From NCBI GenBank assembly GCA_022496805.1, contig CM040107.1:16107501-16171500 (forward strand): a stretch of DNA of 64,000 nucleotides, read 5' to 3'. Within the stretch, counting starts at the first letter, position 1. Each line of letters opens with the position of its first letter. This document shows positions 37,440 to 48,192 of the stretch, piece after piece. Both the position numbers and the translations under genes were made by a program. Source of the stretch: Pohlia nutans (taxonomy: Eukaryota; Streptophyta; Bryopsida; Bryales; Mniaceae). The notes below the pieces were generated by a model. That model did not search any database and had not been told where the DNA came from. It saw only the letters and a program-made list of their open reading frames with translations.

Positions 37440-37730
37440 TGCTCACCCCCGTCCTCTGTGCTTGGCCTCCAGCCTCCGTCCTTTACTTCGGTCCTCTCTG
37501 CTTGGCCTTTCGGTCTTGGTCCTTCACTTCGGTCCTCTCTGCTTGGCCTCCGGCCTCCGTCCTTACTGTTCTAAAGCCTTCACTTCGGTCCTCTGCCTTT
37601 CCCCTTCGGCCTCCGACCTTCACTTCCGGCTGCACGTACTGTCTAGGGTCTTCAGCTCCGTCCTTTCCCCTTTGGCCTCCGACCTGCGTCCTGCACCTCT
37701 AGCCTCTGACCTTCACTTCTGCCTTTACTC
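37440..37730. repeat. CT-rich minisatellite
   Basis: Degenerate repeats built from gcttggcctccggcctccgt and cttcacttcggtcctct. Overlapping open frames here reflect the repeat and not a gene. Confidence 0.7.
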
Positions 37731-38217
37731 TAACACCCGGGCGACTGTTCTCTTCTTGCTGATTCTACTGTAGTGGGATTCTGCTCTTATCAAATTTTGA
37801 TTAGCTCAGTCGAACTTATTTCGGCGGAATCTGATAGCTTGATTATGTTATTAGCAGTCCTCGTCGATGCTGCTCTCGCTTTGTTGCTGTTAATATTGCA
37901 GTTGTGAGGCTCGACTTGACAGCCAGCCCCCATTCTTGGTGAGATCCGGACTCCTACATTTCTTACAGTGGTTTCATTGAATGCAATTTTGAAACCGCTC
38001 TGGCATTTGTTGCGTGGTTCGTTTGTACTTGAGTGGTTGCTTGTGGTATTTGTTGAATTGTATAATCGAGAGTAACATACGACACGTAGGACTAGGTTCG
38101 CACGGAAATCGAGGCAACGGCTAGATATTAAGCTTGCACGATTCCCGAGGAGCCTGTCAAGACTCCACGGTGTACTGCACAGAATTCGAGGCAAATACTC
38201 ATACCAGACAGATGTCA

Positions 38218-39110
38218 ATTTAGCTCGAGTCGAGCTAATCCGTATATGACAACGATAGGGTATCTGTTTCTCAACGTCATTAGCTTGCATTTCATTAGTT
38301 TGACCAACTTCTAATCTATAGGGTTTTTGAATACCCTTATCATGGTCCATTTATTTAGCTCGAGTCGGGCTAAATGGTACTCCAACCCCGAGTTTCATCA
38401 ACAGCGAACTGTATAGCTAAGAACTTCATCTAGCTATAATGTTTATCATGGTGTGGTGATTCCTCACTCCGGAAGGCTGTCCGTTTAGCTCGAGTCGAGC
38501 TAATCCGTGGATGCCAAAATGGGCTATTTCAACTAAACCGTAGTAATCATGAATTGCACTAGTTTACCAATTGCGGTTACATAATACCGTTCATGTGGTA
38601 TCTCAATTTAGCTCGAGTCGAGCTAAATCGTACTACAGGTACGAGTATCCTTGAGCTTTAAATAGTAAAGCTACGAACTACTCTTGATACAGTTTTTATA
38701 TCATGATGAGGTGAGTGAGGTTACTCCTAAACCCAAAATTAGGCGATAGTTCTCTGTCGACGACATGACTTTTACAATTAGCTCGAATCGAGCTAATTTG
38801 CTCAGTATGGCCGACATCATTTCATTGTCGATGATTGATGATAGTTCTCTTGAGTTTTGTCAGAAGTTTTAATACAGACAGGTTTAGGCCTGTAGCCTCC
38901 TGACTATTGTTTAGCTTGATTCGAGCTAATTTGACATTATAAACTATCTGCGACTTATGCCCGTCTACTAATTATTTTAAATCACATGTCTACTCTTACA
39001 TAGACTTATCCGAGTGGCAATCTCGTGTCCGAAATGTATTTTGAATACGTTCCATCTTATTCAGTACTGTAATGTCAGTGTTAATCTCTTTAGCTCGAGT
39101 CGAGCTAATT
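38218..39110. repeat. Zone B palindrome array, right cluster
   Basis: Palindromes at about 38218-38239, 38354-38374, 38484-38504, 38606-38628 (perfect), 38778-38798, 38910-38930 and 39090-39108. A ~260 base unit containing two of them is tandemly duplicated and diverged (38219 onward and 38484 onward). The array lies just 5' of the DUF7869-like transposase gene. Confidence 0.85.
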
Positions 39111-39467
39111 TAAGTTCAGGTTGTACACGGTTTATTTTAAATTATAGAGCGGAGCGTTGTATTGCAAGCATTGATTTAATTTGTTTCTATGATAACTGAA
39201 GTGTTGTATCAACTTCTTTGACATGTGATTACTCACTTCGTTTTGTCGTTGCCTTGTAGATATTTTTCTTGGTCAACATATTGGTCCTGCTGTACTTGCG
39301 AACATTCTCTTATAGAGTCGAGTGCATCTGATGGCGAATTGGATTTTAACTGTGTTTCATCTGAGGTATTTCATCTCTCCTAAACCTTTTATTTCATTCA
39401 TGTTATGTAATAATCCACAGTTCGTCTGCCTAAATGACTGAGACATCATTATTTTGTCTAACATGAG

Positions 39468-41345
39468 TTGGATGTCCCACCTGAGCTAGTTCTGCCGGAC
39501 GAGTTGAAGGATTGCCCCGGTCTTCCGAGGAACAGGTGGATTACCAAATTTGTAACGCTACTCAACGATGGATTGGATATTGTAGCAGAAGGTATTTGTC
39601 AGAGCGTGGACTCCAACTTTGTACTTGAGAATGACGAGCCGTTAGGTGAAGACCAAGTAGCCGTGCAAATCGTGAAGTGTGTGTATGTAGACGTCATTCC
39701 TGCGGATACCATATTCGGAACTAGAAAATGGCAACTTACCCATGCTATGTGTGAGGGATGGTTACTTCATGATCATTTACGTCGGGACCAATACAATGCT
39801 CCCCTTTATGCCCGTGATCATCCGAAGAGGAAGGGAGTTCAGCCGTATCAGTCGGGACAAAGAAATGCTCGCGTTGTGAAGACCAAGAGAGAGGAGGAGC
39901 TGCTCACTTTAGAGTCCGTCAACTTGGTTGCAAGTAAGATATGCTGTAGTAAAAACTGTTGCCAGCCTTTCCCTCGGGAGAGAATTATTGCTCTTCGAAA
40001 GCAGATGTACAAGTCCTCAGATTTTAAATTCAAGGCTCACTTTAAGATGGATGTCTACCATCGGTTTCACCAGTCAGCGGACGGGAAGATGATGGTGACC
40101 ACTGAAGGCATCGATGTTTGCGCGCGGGCATGGTAACATATAACAGAAGTCCCCCCTGCTACCTTCTACAGGGAAAAGTCCGAAGCTGCAGCAGGACTGC
40201 GTGCTCAACATCATGGCAACATAGGTCAAAAGAAACCTTGTCTGCACGTAAAACAAGTTGCTGCCACTCTAAAGACATTGATAGGCAATGCTGTTGATCA
40301 TATGCCTCACAAAGCAAAGATGCTTACGACTGGTGTGAAAGTGGTATCGCGGTCCTTGCCGTCGTCTTTCAAATGGAAGGATGCAATTCCTGAGATTAAT
40401 GTCATCAATGAGAGTTTGGGTTTGAAATGCATCGCGCAGAGCACTCTAAGCAAGATCAGGAAGGCTAAATTCTCGGAGTACTCAAAGAAGGCACCTGGTG
40501 ATAATTTCGCTCGTTGCTCTACATGTGACAGGAATGAGTCAATGATCAAGTCAATGGTGCCCAGATCATCTGAAGAGAATATGTGGATAAAGAAGCTCAA
40601 ACACCATCTAGATCAGCAGCAGGCTCATCGCGAGTACTATTACATAAATCGTTCCATGTCAATCCAGAGACCGAGGGAAGTTCTTTGCATAATTCACAAC
40701 AAGATGGACCATGCGAAGACCGCGTGCCCTTTGTTTTCGCATAAGACAAAAGCAAATGATGCGTTGATGAAACTTCCAATTGCTGTCACAGGCATAATTG
40801 CGCACGGGCATAGCGATGTTTGGTATGCTCACTAAGGGCTGGATATTTATCCAAGTGATTGCAATCACACGGTTGGTTCAATATTGAAGCTTCTTCGAGA
40901 CCTTGAAGGCGTTTCCATATCATCTTCAAAATCACTATTCGTTGGTTCTGGGACGCACCCTCTATTTGAAGCTGTGCTATTAGGAAAAGAAGCCTCTTTG
41001 AACTCTCTTCTTCCAGAAGGTGAAATCTCAGGGGTGGCGGAGCCTTTACCTCCTGTCTTGCATGTGCAACTTGACAACGCGGCTTTTGACAACAAGAACC
41101 GGTTCATGTTTTGTTTCTGGTCTGTTCTAGTGCACATTGGTGTGTTTCGTGAGATATATGTCAATTTCTTGTTGGTGGGACACACGCATGAAGATATTGA
41201 TACCGAAATGGCTTCATGGTGGAGCTATTTTTTCATCATGGAAATCCAGTGCAAAACTTGGCTCTCGTCGTCCGGTTATCTCAATAAGAGACCGGCAGAT
41301 CGTCATCATCAAAGAGAGCATTGAGCGATTTAATAGGGCAGACGA
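39468..41345 (+). pseudogene. DUF7869-like transposase (RNase H-like fold), two in-frame stops
   Basis: One reading frame from 39468 to about 41230 is interrupted only by TAA at 40134-40136 and 40833-40835. It begins after a splice-acceptor-like ATGAG, so earlier exons are missing or unseen. Visible features: a Cys pair region (CCSKNCCQPF), NFARCSTCDRN, then acidic residues in NKMDHAKT, HVQLDNAAFDNKNR and VGHTHEDIDTE. That last pair of motifs is characteristic of the DUF7869 family of RNase H-like proteins linked to eukaryotic DNA transposons. The three aspartate sites would form the catalytic triad. Past GHTHEDID the frame is uncertain; a second frame ends at 41349 (IIKESIERFNRADE). Both TAAs could be CAA to TAA changes. 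It is flanked by zone B palindromes on both sides and is the likely transposase of that element. Confidence 0.7.
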
Positions 41346-41379
41346 GTAGAATGACGGTTACTAGTTTATCTTATCTAGT

Positions 41380-41470
41380 TTTGCAATTTAGCTCTAGTCG
41401 AGCTAAATGAGCAATTTAGCTCTGGTCGAATTAAATGAGAAATTTAGCGTTGGTCGAGCTGAATAAGCAT
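41380..41470. repeat. Zone B palindromes, distal cluster
   Basis: Three closely spaced diverged copies of ~30 bases (AATTTAGCTCTAGTCGAGCT, then two more degenerate ones), similar in design to the half-site array at 32011-32104. They may mark the right end of zone B. Confidence 0.7.
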
Positions 41471-42412
41471 ATCTTCAAAATCATTGATATTCACTTCGTT
41501 ACATCCTTCTCAGCCGATGATATCCTCTCCGAATTGCATGTAGAAGCCCTCTTTTCCATTTATTAGAAGCGGCTGATTTTAGCAATTACTTGGATCGTTG
41601 TGCCTTAAAACCCTAACTATTGAGCTAATTGGTTTTCTGGAGTTTTTTTGACTCCCATTTTAATGGACTTTCTTGTTTTATTGAGTTGTTTGTGCAAATT
41701 TTGGTTCTCTGAAAGTGTTCTGATGATTGCAAATATAGTTTTGATATTCACTTTAGCTCGCGCACAGCACCTTTTTGATAACTTTGGATGTTGAAATTAA
41801 GCTCGATGGAGTTTTTGATAATTTGAATATCCCCATTATAATGAAATATGTGTTTCTTTGTTATGCTTGATTTGCTTGATTGATTTCCATTGTTTTATGT
41901 TTGCTTGTTTCCTTGCCTGCTAGTTTGTTTCTTTAGGGTTTAGGGTGCTACTGATCAGAGGTGTTAAAATTGTTACATTAAGATCAATTAGAATTGTTAG
42001 AATTTTGCAAGAATTGTTTAGGGTTCAAGGTGCTTCTTTTCAGAATTGCTACAATTGTTACAGACTTGCTACAGCTTGCTTGTTTGTATTATTATAGGAT
42101 TGCCCCAAAATTGCTAGAATTGCTACAGAATTGGTAGTTTCCTTGTTTGTTGTTCTGCTTGGTTGAAATTCAGGCCATAAGGCAAGCATATTGCTCCTAA
42201 TTTGTGATAAAATAGGGTTAACAGATTTAGCATAGCAGAAGGATTTGTCCAAATGGAGGTGGTGTTCAAATTATTGGAGAAGAAGGAGCTAGAATTTGAA
42301 CGACAAGCACCCAGGTTTTCAGAGGTACTACTCTCACTTTAGAATGTTAGATTTCTTGTAAAAGCTAAAGATTTCCATATCAATACATTGAATAGATCAT
42401 GAACTCTAGGAA
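41471..42412. other. Non-coding, no gene seen
   Basis: AT-rich DNA with scattered gttagggtt-like words and runs of 'attgct/aca' type simple sequence near 41960-42160. No gene. It separates the last zone B palindromes from the first zone C ones. Confidence 0.45.
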
Positions 42413-43311
42413 GATAATTATCTTCGAAATTAGTGAAAGTGCCCTGAAGTCGAAGATAATTATCGTCGACTCAAGGATAATGCAATTGCACTCGAGCACA
42501 TTTATCTTCGACTCGAAGATATATCCTAAAACCGCTAGAGAATATTAGAACTCAATCCATAACAAAAACCAAGAACAAAGATAGGTTTATCCTCGACTCG
42601 AAGATAACAATCAAACAACCCAATCAAGAAATGCTAATCTCAAACGTGTGATACTGGCACAAGAAATTATCATACCGAACCATACCATTATCCTCGACCC
42701 GAAGATAAAATATTCGTTGCAAACAATGGGTGGAGCCCAAAACCTTAGTACCAAAAGTTACTGCACGCACAAAAAATCCACGTAGATATCCTCGAGTCGA
42801 GGATAATTCTTAATAACAGATAACCAACATCTGTCCTGAATGGAACTTTACTTTAAAAATGTTGAAAACCAGCAAGTTTTATCCTCGAATCAAAGATATA
42901 AAAGGGTCCCAAGTAGATGGACGTAATTCACATTGACAATAATTTGCCCTACTAGTGCCTGGCGCAGGCATGTAGAAAACCATCTCCAAGTCACCGAAGT
43001 AGTAAAATACTATCCTCGACTGAAGGATACCAGCATTATATCCTCGACTAGAAGATACCAATCATTAACTGCACATAAGATATCCCAGAGCTACAACAGT
43101 AAACCTGAACGCCTTCGCGATTCTTGACAACGCGAGCGGTTTATCCTCGGCCCGAAGATAAAGATAACCGAGTCCGCAACGATAACAATGATTTCAGCTG
43201 AATTATAGTGAACACAGACAAGTTTATCCTCGAGTCGAAGATAAAGTCCGCATATCTTACTATACCTAATGCATCCCAAAGACAAAACGGATCTTCGGGT
43301 CGAAGATACTA
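42413..43311. repeat. Zone C palindrome array
   Basis: About eleven palindromes with the form TTTATCCTCGA-n-TCGAAGATAAA: near 42413, 42453, 42510, 42588, 42690, 42787-42805 (TATCCTCGAGTCGAGGATA, perfect), 42880, 43011, 43038, 43140, 43223-43245 and 43289. Spacing is about 30-110 bases. The core CTCGA-n-TCGAG is shared with zone B but the outer arms differ (ATC...GAT rather than TTAG...CTAA). Confidence 0.85.
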
Positions 43312-43369
43312 TAGTACTGCACGGTCGCTAACAAACCGTATTCCCAATGTCATTTGCAGGACTATTCCA

Positions 43370-43813
43370 ATGGCTCAAGCGGACATGTATGACTATTCCT
43401 CGACAATTCCATACATGGAGCCATTTGAGAATCCATTTGAGTCGGAGCCTTTCAACCCACCAGAGATGGAGTCCAGCCACGGATCACTCTGGAAATTCAA
43501 GGACTGTGTGGAAGCTTGGACATTCAGGGTGAGCCAGTTCAAGAAATATGTCTACCTGAAGCACCTTGAGAAAGGAGGACCCGGATTCCTAGTTTGGAAC
43601 AACAATCAGAAGGTCACAATCCTCAACTCTTACCACAACGATTATGTTGTCATCACCCTCAACGAAATGGATGATAGCGGCAAGAGTAAATCTCTCCTCC
43701 ACTCCTTGGTCATCAAAGTGCACGAGCCAGGAATGCAATCTTGTGAGCTGCGAGCAGCGAGCAGTGAGCGGCGAGCAGAAAACCTGTTTTTTTTCCGATT
43801 ATTTTGTTTTTGA
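43370..43813 (+). pseudogene. N-terminal domain of a zone-B-type gene, truncated
   Basis: ATG 43370 follows TTTGCAG at 43353-43359, so this may be exon 2 of a longer gene. The segment GSLWKFKDCVEAWTF...GGPGFLVWNNNQKVTILNSY..YVVITLNEMD lines up by eye with GNLWITRQSSIMSWSI...GGAFLPLCLDAYISLVMSEDAYLLVKFERSE of the zone B gene. Past about 43740 the sequence turns into GAGC-type simple repeat and the similarity ends, so the ParB and methyltransferase-like parts are missing. It lies directly downstream of the zone C palindromes, mirroring the arrangement in zone B. Confidence 0.5.
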
Positions 43814-44500
43814 GTATAAAAAAAGTAGTTGTACATATTACCGTGGAATCTTATAGGAATCTTAAAGGAATATTGTATACAAATGCAAAAAAGAAAACTT
43901 TCGAAGGCCATGATAGTGGTACCCTGATTCTTCGGGTTTTTGGTTTAGGGTTTAGGGTTCTTCACACAGATGGAGAGAGTACAGAACGATTAGGTAAGCC
44001 AGCCCTTATATGCTTGTACGCTCAAATACGAAGGCTTAATTTTGTAATATATTTAATTACAAATTTTCAATATGGATTTGATGTCACGCAAAGTTTTAAT
44101 TCAAACATGTTTCTTAGAATGTCGATATAAAATACACCACCATTTTAATTCCAAACTCATCCTAAAATTTCAAGAGGGTTGAGGGTAAGGGGTAAGGTAA
44201 GATAAATTGCAGGAAAACCAATATAGATAATAGAGTAAAACTATTCAAAATATCATAACCTAGGTGTAAACATACTAGAGTTAAAAACCCTAAAACATTT
44301 AGTCATCATCACTAAGGTTTATCACCTCAATGTCGGTTTAGGGTCCGAGACAGAAAGGGCATATATAATCTAGATGCTTCACCGCTATCAGTCTCTCTTC
44401 CAAACCAGTCCTTTGCCGAGTCATTCTCTCCAAAACCCTTTTCCTCATCGCTGTACATATCAATCAACCTGGTGGCCAAATTTGGAATTCCTTCTTCAGA
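43814..44500. other. Non-coding, no gene seen
   Basis: AT-rich stretch with two gtttagggtt words near 43950. No gene seen. Confidence 0.45.
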
Positions 44501-44510
44501 ATTAGGAACT

Positions 44511-46978
44511 TCAACACATGCATTGAAGACCCCCACCTCCACTACAACCAAGTTCAGATGCAACCCGCTTCTTCACAATTGGCGATGGAGGACGCGAATC
44601 CTCCTCTTCATCAACAGGTGGAACAAGAGGAAGAAGGACCTTCTGATATAGAGCAGGATCTGCTTCCAAAGCAACGATATGCCTATACAATGCCTTGCAA
44701 GCTCGGATTGATGCTCCTAAGAAAACAAAGGATAAGACAAAGTTAATCCAAATGAAAAGGAAAGCAACAAAGAAACAAGAGGAGTGTGAAAATTGAAATA
44801 CCTGTTGATGCGGTAACTGGTCGAGAACTATATCATCCTTGTTGGTGCAGAGATCAACAAGCGCCATGAAAAGATTCTCCGATTTCTCACGAGCACCACG
44901 CCAAAGAGTTCCAAAGTCATGCTTCAATGTCAAAGTGTCAGCGGATATGGAATTCATCAAATAACCATCGTTGGGTAAATCAAACCCCTGAGACTCCAAC
45001 TCGAGCTGCTGAAAGAACCTGAAGTTAGACTTAGGAATGGAATCTTTAGGATTCTCCTGTCGAATAAACAATTTTGCGATAAAGATCTTCGACAAACGAC
45101 CTGGAAAATCAGGCTTTGCCAAGGGAAGCCCGTTCATCACCATCCATTTCATTTCCTCCTTGAAATTGGCCCACTTTGACCACGCATTCACTTCCGTTGA
45201 AACGAACTTGCTGTCAGGAAAGAGTACTAGAACAGATCCATCATCGCAAATCCACTCATCTGCAAATGTAAAAGCTACTTTAATCCATGGGGATTCTTCA
45301 AGGTCAGCCTCGTCCTTTGCAACAGTCAAATTGTTTCAAACTGGAACATCCCTTCCTCCATTGAAACCAGGAACTGTCAAACCTTCCGGATCATCAAAAA
45401 TAATAAAATCCACAGCTGCCACATCTTCATTGTCTCCCTTAAAGCCACGTCGCTTATTACCCTGGTGTTTGGCAACAAAGGAAGTAAGGGACGCCCATAT
45501 GGCTGGCTTATCACTCCTAGCCACTAAATCAAACTGCGCCAAAACATTTTCAGCGCTATCATTTAAGAGCAAAACATCTGAAACTTCGTCATCCTCGGTC
45601 CTTGCTTTGATGGAGGAGAGGGTCTGACTCCCAATCAATGACACTCCCTGACCCCCGGATGGCTTGCTCCTTGCAGAAGGAGATATGCCCTCTTCTTGTA
45701 GAGCTCTTTTGAGACCCTTCTTCCTGACAAGCTTCGCAAGCCTCTGATTCTGCTCCCTCTCTTCTTTCTCCTGCTTCTTGGCCAACTCCTTCTGTTTAGC
45801 CTTCTCAAGCCTCTCTGCCTTACGAGTTTCCACTTTCGCTTGTCTGTTGGCGGCCTTCCTCTTCCCCTTCTCCGTCATCCCCTCCTCAGCAGTGGGGTTC
45901 TGTGTCTGCAATCCTGTTGCTTCCAACTCCTGCGTCTCTGGATCACATTGAGACTTCAAGTCCTTCTCACTGTCGGGACACTGTTCACCTGGTCGAAGCT
46001 CCAGGTACCATGGGCAGCGGCGAAGGTGAGGGCGACTAAAAGATTTTCTCTGGTAGTCGGTGAAGATACAATCACTGCTGGATGTATCCAACCACTTTGC
46101 AAACCGTGGGGGAAGTAAATCCTCAGTGATTGCTTCCTTCTTCACAAGCTCAGCATAGAAGTACCTCACAATCATCCGAGAAACCGCCGTCTTGGTTTCG
46201 GCTTGCTCCGTAAATTTCTTCAATTTGGAAAAAGTCCCATGCTTCCCAATGATCTCCGAGAACCCTCTCTTCCAGATTTTAAGCCCACCATTCATCACGA
46301 AGGTCTGAATTTCGACAATAGGACCACCGGGAGCTCGAGTGGGAATCACAATACTGTCGTCTTCAAGGATTTTGGAATACTGGATTCCAGACTCCTCTTC
46401 CAACTGCATGACATAACAACTCTAATTAGCCATTAAAACGTATAAACTACTGGGAAATTGCATAACACATTCTGCACTCTAATACTTGTTCTCGGATCCG
46501 AGTAGCAAGTATATGCGTTAGTAAAAGCTGCAGACAAAATAATTATTCCCTACTAACGAAAATATACAAGGCAAACCATCAACAAACATTGTATCTGGGA
46601 TCCGAGATACATAGTTTGACTGCAGCATTTAGTCACAACATCAGTTCACCAGAGAATTCATATAAGTCGTAAGCGACAACAATGGACAACATATCTTACA
46701 ACAGACAGTCTTTTGGATCCGAGAGACATTAAGACGATTCAGAAATTACAAAATCTTACCCCCGCCCAGAAGGCTGCTATTTCAAACCAAGGCCTCAATG
46801 ATAATGTTGAGCAAGGACTGTCCGGGAAGTTGTATGCTTGACGCCCGTCTTTGCTCATGTTCCACCATTTCAGCCACCACTGCTTGTACTTTCCATCAAC
46901 ATGAGCAGTGGCAAGTAGCTGAAGCTTCTCGATATGCATTTTTGGCTTGGTCTGGAAGATGTTATAGTGGTGAAGAAT
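44511..46978 (-). pseudogene. Beta-class DNA methyltransferase-like protein of zone D, one nonsense codon
   Basis: An upstream exon 46978-46760 (PWFEIAAFWAG|GTAAG) joins in phase to an exon starting at 46403 (TGCAG|TTGGAAGAGG). The frame then runs to about 44.5 kb with a single TGA at 45336-45338. A Lys/Glu coiled coil (AERLEKAKQKELAKKQEKEE) precedes AAVDFIIFDDPEGL, in the position of the DPPY/DPPW catalytic motif. Then WIKVAFTFADEWICDDGSVLVLFPDS, RGAREKSENLFMALVDLCTNKDDIVLD and GASIRACKALYRHIVALEAD. This is the IV-to-I motif order of beta-class amino-DNA methyltransferases. A candidate intron (CAG|GTATTT ... TTAG) lies between IVLD and GASIR, but its phase does not fit. DDPE in place of DPPY suggests lost or altered catalysis. 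An acidic/proline tail follows. First exons are not seen. Confidence 0.6.
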
Positions 46979-47181
46979 CTAGATAAAATAGCAACATAAG
47001 TGATCAGATTTATGTCCTCATTGCTCCGAAAAAGAAATTAATAGAGCAAGTACTATGTTAACGCAACTCAAGCGAGAATGCATACAGAAAATGCAACAAA
47101 TTCACTATAATCCGGTCCAACTGCCGTTTCTGAGTGGTTGTGAGGGCTTGATGATATATCTCTCGGATCCGAGAGATATAT
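46483..47181. promoter_or_regulatory. Zone D palindromes (CTCGGATCCGAG core)
   Basis: Four copies: 46483-46511 (TACTTG outer arm mirrored by CAAGTA), 46590-46611 (GTATCT/AGATAC), 46708-46727 (GTCT/AGAC) and 47154-47181 (ATATATCTCT mirrored). The first three are in the intron of the methyltransferase-like gene and the last is in its 5' flank. The inner core is shared; the outer arms change from copy to copy yet stay self-complementary. Confidence 0.8.
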
Positions 47182-48192
47182 TTCCAGGCTCAAATTTCCT
47201 CTCACAAACAAACAAATGGAATTGCACATGATGAAACCTCAAAAAACTGTGTGGCTTTTTGCGCCCGCAATTACGTCTTTCGCATTCAAAATACAAATAT
47301 TGGGGACCTCATTGCCATCAACTCTTAGAGCACAAACAGTTTAGTCCTGCGTTTCACAAGTTTTAAGAGCCCATGAAGTAGAAATATGTGCCTCTATGAG
47401 CTTAGAATTCAGAGATAAGATACTAGAAAAATACGAACACAAGGCTAAATGATCTAGACATGTGAATTTGTAACATACCTCTAAAATGAATCCTTCGCCA
47501 TTACGGGGGTCTGCAATTGCAAGCATGTGTTTGTTAAGGGGGTTTTCTAGGAACCGACCTTAAACGAATGAAGCTACTTCGCCCAAGACTATTCCACTCT
47601 AGACTAGTTTCTAGAGATTGAGAGGAGTAGTAAGAGGTTTCTACTAAGAAGAATGGACTGTCGGCTAAGGAAAAGCATCAGTATGCTAGTAAGTCGACTC
47701 CTACATACCCACAAACTACTGCAACTAACAAAGATACAACCACAAGGAATGATTCAAGAGCAGGAAACAGCAGTAGTCTAACATACTAGTGCGCACAAGA
47801 AGAGTTTAAGACAAAAACGAAGTACAACTGAGGCTGCCAAAAAGATGTACAAATGGTATAGCAACAACTCTCCCGCAGAGAGTTAAAGTACATAAAGGAG
47901 ACTGGTCTGACAGTGTGTCAGACTGGTCGACCGGAAAAGTCGGCTCGACTAGTCTGTACCAGCCTATACTGCCACGTGTCGCCTGCCGGGTCTATTCCTG
48001 CCGGGTATAGACTAGCCTACTCTTAGCCTAAGGGAATATCAACTAATATTCGGTTAACATTACCCTCCCTCTGAGCTAAGTACACTCCTGTGGACTTTAG
48101 ACTACCCCGGTATGTGACTAGGAAAAATTGTTCACGAGGAATGACAAAATTACCCGCGGTATCAAGTAATCGACCCAGCTGAGGTCGACTCG
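46979..48192. other. Non-coding boundary region between zones D and E
   Basis: No supportable ORF. Zone D words end near 47.2 kb. From about 47.9 kb GTCGAC words begin (GGTCGACCGG near 47928). The stretch near 47530-47800 may contain the element junction, but I could not fix it. Confidence 0.45.

Noticed and set aside
37300..37773. 157-codon plus-strand ORF as a gene
   Set aside because: It is a CT-rich minisatellite; all three plus frames are open and the residues follow the repeat.
31485..39110. Palindrome arrays resembling a CRISPR array
   Set aside because: Spacing is irregular, the intervals are diverged duplicates and not unique spacers, no cas genes occur, and the DNA is eukaryotic.
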